A DNA stretch of 64,000 nt from Betaproteobacteria bacterium HGW-Betaproteobacteria-9 (GTDB lineage Bacteria; Pseudomonadota; Gammaproteobacteria; Burkholderiales; Burkholderiaceae_C). How positions within the stretch are numbered: the stretch's first letter is position 1; the number at the start of each line of letters is the position of its first letter. The stretch lies in assembly GCA_002842215.1 (NCBI GenBank), contig PHCC01000006.1, positions 124,001 through 188,000 of the forward strand, in the 5' to 3' direction. The notes under the pieces were generated by a model that saw nothing but the letters and a program-made list of their open reading frames with translations, was not told where the DNA came from and did no database searches. Shown one piece after another: positions 59,202 to 64,000 of this stretch. A program made the translations under genes and the position numbers.

Positions 59202-60371
59202 TTACTGCGAGATTTGCATGTAGTCGGAGACCACTTTCCAGCGGTTCTCCTGCAGCTGTGACAGGCGCGTGGCGTTGCTGCCCAGGCGCTTGGTGGGGCT
59301 GAAGGTCATCTCGGCGCTGCCGAAGATGTCAGGCGGAATTTTCATGGTGTCCATGGCTTTGATGAAGCTCTCGGTGGTGAGGCCGGGGCCGGCTTTGCCG
59401 GCGGCTTTCAGGAAGGTGTCGACCAGGCTGTAGCCGTAGACCGAGAACACGGTCGGGTCTTCGTTGAACTTGGTCTTGTACTTGTTGGCCCAGAAGCGGA
59501 TGGGTTGCGAGGCCTCGTCGGTGTAGGGGTTTTGAACCGTCATGGTGGCGTAGAGGCCGTTCATGGCCGGGCCGCCGAGTTTGTGGATCAGGTCGGTGTA
59601 GGCCGCGCTGGAGCCGATGAAGGTGGGGTTGAAGCCCAGGCGCTTGGCGGTGGCGATGCCGCCGATGGTCTCGCGGATGATGGTGCCGAGCACGACCATG
59701 TCGCACTGCTCGGCGGCCAGCTTCTGCATCTGCGAGGCGAAATCGGTGGCGCCGCGTTTGTATGAGGTTTCCACCGCCAGCGTCATGCCGATGGACTTCA
59801 GGCCTTCTTCGGCGCCGCGTTTGACTTCGAGGCCGAACTCGTCGTCCTGGTACATGGTGCAGACCTTTTTGGCGCCTTTGTCTTTGACCAGCTTGGGCAC
59901 GGCGATCTTCATCTGGTCGAAGTAGGTGGCGGCAAAGCTGTACTTGAGTTTGTGGAAGGGCTCGTACATTTCGCGCGCGGCGGTGACGGGGAAGAAGTTG
60001 ATCACGTTCTTCTGGAACTGCACCGGCATGGCGGCCATGTTCTGCGCCGTGCCGATGTGGCCGACCATGGCGAAGATCTTGTCCTGGTTCACCAGCTTCT
60101 GCGCGGCCAGCACGGCGCGGCGCGGGTCGTAGGCGGAGTCTTCCACCAGCAGCTTGACCTTGCGCCCGTTGACGCCGCCCTGTTCGTTGACCTCGTCCAC
60201 GCGCAGCATCATGCCCAGGCGAACCTGCTTGCCGAAGCCGGCGATGGGGCCGGAGAGATCCTGGATCGAGCCGATGACGATCTCGTCCTTGCTCACGCCT
60301 TGGGACTGGGCGAACACGGCACCGGAGGCCAGCAGCAAGGCGGTGCCGAACAGGGGAAGTCGGGTTTTCAT
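59202..60371 (-). CDS. Branched-chain-type ABC transporter substrate-binding protein
   Basis: The 389-residue protein has a signal peptide (MKTRLPLFGTALLLASGAVFA) and a type I periplasmic-binding fold: IVIGSIQDLSGPIAGFGKQV, RKVKLLVEDSAYDPRRAVLA and FAMVGHIGTAQNMAAMPV. It belongs to the large Liv/HAAT group, which in Burkholderiales binds many compounds besides leucine, including aromatic and aliphatic acids. It is the last gene of the operon after the acyl-CoA synthetase, 55 bases downstream, with CAAGGAGACAACC before the ATG. Confidence 0.92.
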   Translation of the reverse strand: MKTRLPLFGTALLLASGAVFAQSQGVSKDEIVIGSIQDLSGPIAGFGKQVRLGMMLRVDEVNEQGGVNGRKVKLLVEDSAYDPRRAVLAAQKLVNQDKIFAMVGHIGTAQNMAAMPVQFQKNVINFFPVTAAREMYEPFHKLKYSFAATYFDQMKIAVPKLVKDKGAKKVCTMYQDDEFGLEVKRGAEEGLKSIGMTLAVETSYKRGATDFASQMQKLAAEQCDMVVLGTIIRETIGGIATAKRLGFNPTFIGSSAAYTDLIHKLGGPAMNGLYATMTVQNPYTDEASQPIRFWANKYKTKFNEDPTVFSVYGYSLVDTFLKAAGKAGPGLTTESFIKAMDTMKIPPDIFGSAEMTFSPTKRLGSNATRLSQLQENRWKVVSDYMQISQ

Positions 60372-60426
60372 GGGGGTTGTCTCCTTGGGGCGGTCGGGGT
60401 GGTGGTGAGGGGTCGGTGGCGGGGTG

Positions 60427-62283
60427 TCAGCTGTACATCGCGTCGATCTGGCCGGCGTATTTTTGTTGCACCAGCTTGCGTTTGAGTTTCATGGTGGGGG
60501 TCAATTCTTCGTCTTCAGCGCTGAGTTGCGTGTCGAGCAGGAAGAACTTCTTGATCTGTTCCACGCGGGCAAATTTCTTGTTGACGCGGTCGATTTCGGT
60601 CTGGATCAGCGCCTGCACCTCGGGCGCGCGGGTGAGGCTGGCGTAGTTGGAAAACGGCACGTCGTTGTCTTGCGCATATTTCTCCACGTTCTCCTGGTCG
60701 ATCATGATGATCACCGTGAGGTAGGGCTTTTTGTCACCGATCACCACCGCATCGGTCACGTAGGGCGAGAACTTCAGTTCGTTCTCCAGCTCGCTGGGCG
60801 TGATGTTCTTGCCCCCTGCGGTGATGATGATGTCTTTCATGCGGTCGGTGATGCGGAAAAACCCTTCCTCATCGACCACGCCCACGTCGCCCGTGTGCAG
60901 CCAGCCGTTGGCGTCAATGGTCTCGGCGGTTTTCTCGGGCAGGTTCAGGTAGCCCATGAACACGTTGGGCCCGCGCACCAGGATCTCGCTGGTCTGCGGG
61001 TCGAGCCGCACCTCGTTGTAGCTGGCGGCCGGGCCGATGCTGCCGGGCTTGATGCGATCGGCCGGGATGCCGGTGGACGCGCCGCAGGTTTCGGTCATGC
61101 CCCAGACTTCGAGCATGGGCACGCCGAGCGCCAGGTACCAGCGCACCAGGTCGGGCGAGATGGGCGCGGCGCCGGTGACGAGGAAGCGCGCGCGGTGGAT
61201 ACCGATGAGCTTGCGCACGTTGTCGAGCACCAGCAGGCGCGCCAGCCGGAAGCGCAGGCGCAGGCTGCCGGGCACCGGCTGCCCCGTCATCACCAGCTCG
61301 GCCACGCGCTGGCCGATCCCGATGGCCCAGGCGTAGGCGGCCTGCTGCAGCTGGCTGGCTTCCTTGAGCGTGATCATCACGCCCGAATAGAACTTCTCCC
61401 ACACGCGCGGCACCGCGGTGAACACCGTGGGCGCGATCTCGCGCACGTTCTCCGGCACAGTCTCGGGGTTCTCGACGAAATTGAGCTTGGCGCCGGTGTA
61501 GAGCGAAAAGTATTCGCCGCCCAGGCGCTCGGCGATGTGGCACAGCGGCAGGAAACACATGCACTCGTCGCGCTCGTCGCGCGCGATCAGCGTGTTGTAG
61601 CCGCGCACGGTGTAGACCAGGCCCTGGTGGCTGTGCATGGCGCCCTTGGGCTTGCCGGTGGTGCCCGAGGTGTAGACCAGGATGGCCAGGTCTTCGGGCC
61701 GGCAGGCGGCGACCCGGGTTTCCATTTCGCCCGCATGGGTCTTGGCGTGGGTGCGTCCGAGTTCGCGCAGCGCGTCCAGGCTGATGACCTGCGGATCGTT
61801 CAGCTCGTGCAGGCCTTCCATGTCGAAGACCACGATCTTCTTCAGCCGCGGCAGGTGCTGGCGCACTTCGAGCACCTTGTCGAGCTGTTCGTCGTCTTCC
61901 ACAAACAGCACGGTGGTGCCTGAGTCCTCGCAGAGGAACTGCACCTGATCGGCCGCGTCGGTGGGGTAGATGCCGTTGGAAACGCCGCCGGCGCTCAGCA
62001 CCGCCAGGTCGGCCAGCACCCACTCGACCGTGGTGTTGGAGAGGATGGACGCGGTCTCGCGCGCAGCGAAGCCCAGCGACATCAGGCCGTGGGCGATCTC
62101 ACGCACCGCTTCGCCGGTCTGGTCCCAGGACCAGCTGCGCCAGATGCCGAACTCTTTCTGCCGCATCCAGACGTTGGGGCCGCGCTTCTCCACCGCGTTC
62201 CAGAACATCGCTGGAATGGTGTCACCGGGCAGCACGATCTCGGGCTGGGGACGGATGTGGGACAGGTCCCAGAGATAACTCAT
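60427..62283 (-). CDS. Long-chain acyl-CoA synthetase (FadD15-like AMP-binding enzyme)
   Basis: The 618-residue enzyme has the AMP-binding P-loop YTSGTTGKPKGAMHSH (204-219), VWGMTETCG, the GWLHTGDVGVVDEEGFF acid motif and a C-terminal lysine segment MKLKRKLVQQKYA. It activates a carboxylic acid with ATP and CoA. It is of the FadD15/FAA1 long form rather than the E. coli FadD type. It lies within a branched-chain-type ABC operon, four bases after the LivF-like gene, so the transported compound is probably an acid that is charged with CoA on entry. Confidence 0.92.
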   Translation of the reverse strand: MSYLWDLSHIRPQPEIVLPGDTIPAMFWNAVEKRGPNVWMRQKEFGIWRSWSWDQTGEAVREIAHGLMSLGFAARETASILSNTTVEWVLADLAVLSAGGVSNGIYPTDAADQVQFLCEDSGTTVLFVEDDEQLDKVLEVRQHLPRLKKIVVFDMEGLHELNDPQVISLDALRELGRTHAKTHAGEMETRVAACRPEDLAILVYTSGTTGKPKGAMHSHQGLVYTVRGYNTLIARDERDECMCFLPLCHIAERLGGEYFSLYTGAKLNFVENPETVPENVREIAPTVFTAVPRVWEKFYSGVMITLKEASQLQQAAYAWAIGIGQRVAELVMTGQPVPGSLRLRFRLARLLVLDNVRKLIGIHRARFLVTGAAPISPDLVRWYLALGVPMLEVWGMTETCGASTGIPADRIKPGSIGPAASYNEVRLDPQTSEILVRGPNVFMGYLNLPEKTAETIDANGWLHTGDVGVVDEEGFFRITDRMKDIIITAGGKNITPSELENELKFSPYVTDAVVIGDKKPYLTVIIMIDQENVEKYAQDNDVPFSNYASLTRAPEVQALIQTEIDRVNKKFARVEQIKKFFLLDTQLSAEDEELTPTMKLKRKLVQQKYAGQIDAMYS

Positions 62284-62287
62284 GTGT

Positions 62288-63076
62288 TCACCGCCAATTT
62301 TTCTTTTTCTTCCAGCGCCGGTCGGCGCGCACGCCTTCTTCTTTCATGCCGAGGTAGAACTCCTTGATGTCGTCCTTCTCACGAAGGTGGGCGCAGGTGT
62401 CTTCCATCACGATGCGGCCGTTCTCCAGCACGTAGCCGTAATCGGACGCGTTGAGCGCCATGTTGGCGTTCTGCTCCACCAGCAGGATGGTGGTGCCGCG
62501 CTCGCGGTTGATGCGCACAACGATTTCGAAAATTTCTTTCGTCAGCTTCGGGCTCAGGCCCAGGCTTGGTTCGTCGAGCAGGATCAGGTCGGGGTTGGCC
62601 ATCAGCGCGCGGCTGATGGCGAGCATCTGTTGCTGGCCGCCCGAGAGCAGGCCGGCGTCCTGCGCCGCGCGCTCGCGCAGGATGGGGAAGTAGCCGAAAA
62701 CCAGTTCCATGTCGCGCGCCACACCGTCGCGGTCCTTGCGGGTGTAGGCGCCCATGAGCAGGTTGTCGCGCACCGACAGCAGCGGGAACACCTCGCGCCC
62801 CTCGGGCACATGGCTCAGGCCCTGCTGAACGATGTCGGCCGGGTCCTGCGCGGTGATGTTCTCGCCCTTGAACTCGATGCTGCCCTTGCGCGGGTCGATG
62901 ATGCCGCTGATGGTCTTGAGGATGGTGGTCTTGCCGGCGCCGTTGGAGCCGAGCACGGTGGCGATCTCGCTGCGGCGCACCTGCAGGCTCACGCCGCGAA
63001 TCGCCTTGATCGGACCGTAGGCGCTCTCGACGTTGAGCAGTTTCAGGACGGCGTTGTCGGATACCGGCGCGGTCAT
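62288..63076 (-). CDS. livF: LivF-like ABC transporter ATP-binding protein
   Basis: The 262-residue ATPase has Walker A GSNGAGKTT (43-51), the Q-loop region HVPEGREVFPLLSVRDNLLM, signature LSGGQQQMLAISRAL (144-158), Walker B LILLDEPSLGLSP (164-176) and switch VEQNA. LSGGQQQML is typical of LivF. The C-terminal tail is unusually basic (RADRRWKKKKNWR). The ATG at 63076 overlaps the LivG-like stop by four bases. Confidence 0.92.
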   Translation of the reverse strand: MTAPVSDNAVLKLLNVESAYGPIKAIRGVSLQVRRSEIATVLGSNGAGKTTILKTISGIIDPRKGSIEFKGENITAQDPADIVQQGLSHVPEGREVFPLLSVRDNLLMGAYTRKDRDGVARDMELVFGYFPILRERAAQDAGLLSGGQQQMLAISRALMANPDLILLDEPSLGLSPKLTKEIFEIVVRINRERGTTILLVEQNANMALNASDYGYVLENGRIVMEDTCAHLREKDDIKEFYLGMKEEGVRADRRWKKKKNWR

Positions 63077-63903
63077 GCGCGTACCCCCTGTGCGTTCTCG
63101 CGGCGCAGGCTGGACACGTCGTCCACCGAGCCCAGGTAGGCCTCGATCACACCCGGGTCGCGCTGCACCTCGGCCGGCGTGCCGGTGGCCAGCTCGGCGC
63201 CCATGCTCATGGCGAGCACGCGGTCGGAGACCTTGGACACCAGCGACATGTCGTGTTCGACCATCAGCACGGTGATGCCCAGGTCGTTCTTGATGTCGGC
63301 GATCCAGAACGCCATGTCCTCGGTCTCCTCCACGTTCAGGCCGGACGATGGCTCGTCGAGCAGCAGCAGCTTGGGCTCGGTGCACAGTGCACGCGCCAGC
63401 TCCACCACCTTGCGAACGCCATACGGCAGGCCCGCCACCAGCGATTCGCGGTGGTGCTGCAGGTCCAGGAAGTCGATCACCTGCTCGACCTTCTCGCGTG
63501 CTTCGATTTCGGCAGCGCGGGTCTTGCCGGTGAACAGCAATTCGCTCCACAGGCCGGTGCGGCGGTGGGTGTGGCGGCCGATCAGCAGGTTCTGCAACAC
63601 GGTGGCGTGTTCGAAGAGTTCGATGTTCTGGAAGGTGCGCGCGATACCCAGGCGCGCGATGCGGTGTGGCGGCTGCTCGGTGAGTTTGAGCATGCCGTCC
63701 GGACCGGCGTAGTGGATGCTGCCGGTGGTGGGTGTGTAGATGCGGCTGATCAGGTTGAACACCGTCGTCTTGCCCGCGCCGTTGGGGCCGATCAGCGTGA
63801 ACACCTCGCCCTTCTTCACATCGAAGCTCACGTTGTTCACCGCCAGCACGCCGCCGAAGCGCACGCTGAGGTTCTGGGCGGAAAGCAATAAATCGTCGGT
63901 CAT
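63073..63903 (-). CDS. livG: LivG-like ABC transporter ATP-binding protein
   Basis: The 276-residue ATPase has Walker [10 protein letters not shown] (39-47), the long LivG-type insertion [23 protein letters not shown], a degenerate signature [15 protein letters not shown] and Walker [13 protein letters not shown], ending with EHDMSLV at the switch His. The degenerate signature is normal for LivG. It overlaps the permease stop (63900-63903) and the LivF start by four bases each. Confidence 0.93.
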   Translation of the reverse strand: MTDDLLLSAQNLSVRFGGVLAVNNVSFDVKKGEVFTLIGPNGAGKTTVFNLISRIYTPTTGSIHYAGPDGMLKLTEQPPHRIARLGIARTFQNIELFEHATVLQNLLIGRHTHRRTGLWSELLFTGKTRAAEIEAREKVEQVIDFLDLQHHRESLVAGLPYGVRKVVELARALCTEPKLLLLDEPSSGLNVEETEDMAFWIADIKNDLGITVLMVEHDMSLVSKVSDRVLAMSMGAELATGTPAEVQRDPGVIEAYLGSVDDVSSLRRENAQGVRA

Positions 63904-64000
63904 TTCAAGCGATCCGATTTCTGGAAGGTCTTCTGGCGCTTGAACATGCCGCGCCGGTAGAACGGGAACAGCTGGATGTAGGCGCGCACCTTGAGCCAGC
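63900..64000 (-). CDS. livM: Branched-chain-type ABC permease, C-terminal end only
   Basis: Only the last 33 codons are in the window. They read [20 protein letters not shown] then [12 protein letters not shown] and stop. This matches the LivM C-terminus in Burkholderiales, where RQKTF(M/Q)KS(E/D)R is common. The stop overlaps the LivG-like start (ATGA), which fits the usual liv order. The permease family is inferred from this short end and its position. Confidence 0.75.
   Translation of the reverse strand, partial: WLKVRAYIQLFPFYRRGMFKRQKTFQKSDRLK

Noticed and set aside
60424..61923. A 499-residue plus-strand frame opposite the acyl-CoA synthetase
   Set aside because: It is the antisense shadow of an AMP-binding enzyme with all motifs intact on the minus strand.

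Overview
The window is high-GC, densely packed bacterial DNA with frequent ATGA/GTGA start-stop overlaps. It looks like a chromosome of a Comamonadaceae member (Burkholderiales), perhaps Hydrogenophaga or a relative. Supporting signs are the argB-slmA pair, a phasin with an Ala/Lys-rich tail, a DUF4148 gene divergent from a heavy-metal-type two-component system, and families of short GC-rich palindromic repeats of the kind common in Comamonadaceae. No rRNA, tRNA or CRISPR array was seen. The genus is an inference.

Layout: (1) 1-3.5 kb, a patatin fragment, a phasin and a fused alcohol-forming fatty acyl-CoA reductase. (2) 3.6-13.3 kb, argB and slmA, then a TetR-controlled beta-oxidation cluster (acyl-CoA dehydrogenase, DUF2147 protein, FadN-like hydroxyacyl-CoA dehydrogenase/hydratase, thiolase, thioesterase). 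(3) 13.3-20.1 kb, a PlpD-like secreted patatin, an enoyl-CoA hydratase and an Mla/MCE-type lipid ABC transporter. (4) 20.2-22.4 kb, a GNAT gene and a lower-GC patch with an unrecognised protein carrying a Cys/His metal-site-like pattern, next to a decayed tyrosine recombinase. (5) 22.5-26.2 kb, an ECF42-type sigma factor with two DGPF (YciI) proteins, two VOC proteins and one SRPBCC protein. (6) 26.2-33.7 kb, a methyltransferase/TetR pair, MBL-fold and HD-domain hydrolases, a Tim44-domain protein, an Hsp70-like protein and an AI-2E-type transporter. (7) 33.7-39.3 kb, a minus-strand run of ion transporters and a stress protein (Na/Pi, SLC13, UspA, CPA2 antiporter). (8) 39.4-48.0 kb, a TetR-led acyl-CoA carboxylase operon resembling the atu (acyclic terpene) and liu (leucine/isovalerate) pathways. 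(9) 48.1-52.5 kb, DUF4148, a two-component system, two hotdog thioesterases and a small HELVH protein. (10) 52.4-57.7 kb, a compact minus-strand set coding for several lipoproteins, a lipoprotein alpha/beta hydrolase, a putatively Tat-exported carotenoid-oxygenase-family protein and a methyltransferase. (11) 57.8-64.0 kb, a LysR regulator, a broken DUF2784 gene and a branched-chain-type ABC transporter with an embedded acyl-CoA synthetase.

The common theme is acyl-CoA and lipid metabolism: making fatty alcohol, beta-oxidation, branched or isoprenoid acyl-CoA carboxylation, phospholipases, lipid transport and uptake plus activation of an organic acid. The most unusual observations are a palindromic repeat that has become an in-frame insert inside the biotin carboxylase subunit, tandem repeat units that supply candidate start codons at a response regulator/kinase junction (with a near-identical copy 14 kb away), the lipoprotein and carotenoid-oxygenase operon, and the Cys/His-motif protein beside recombinase debris.
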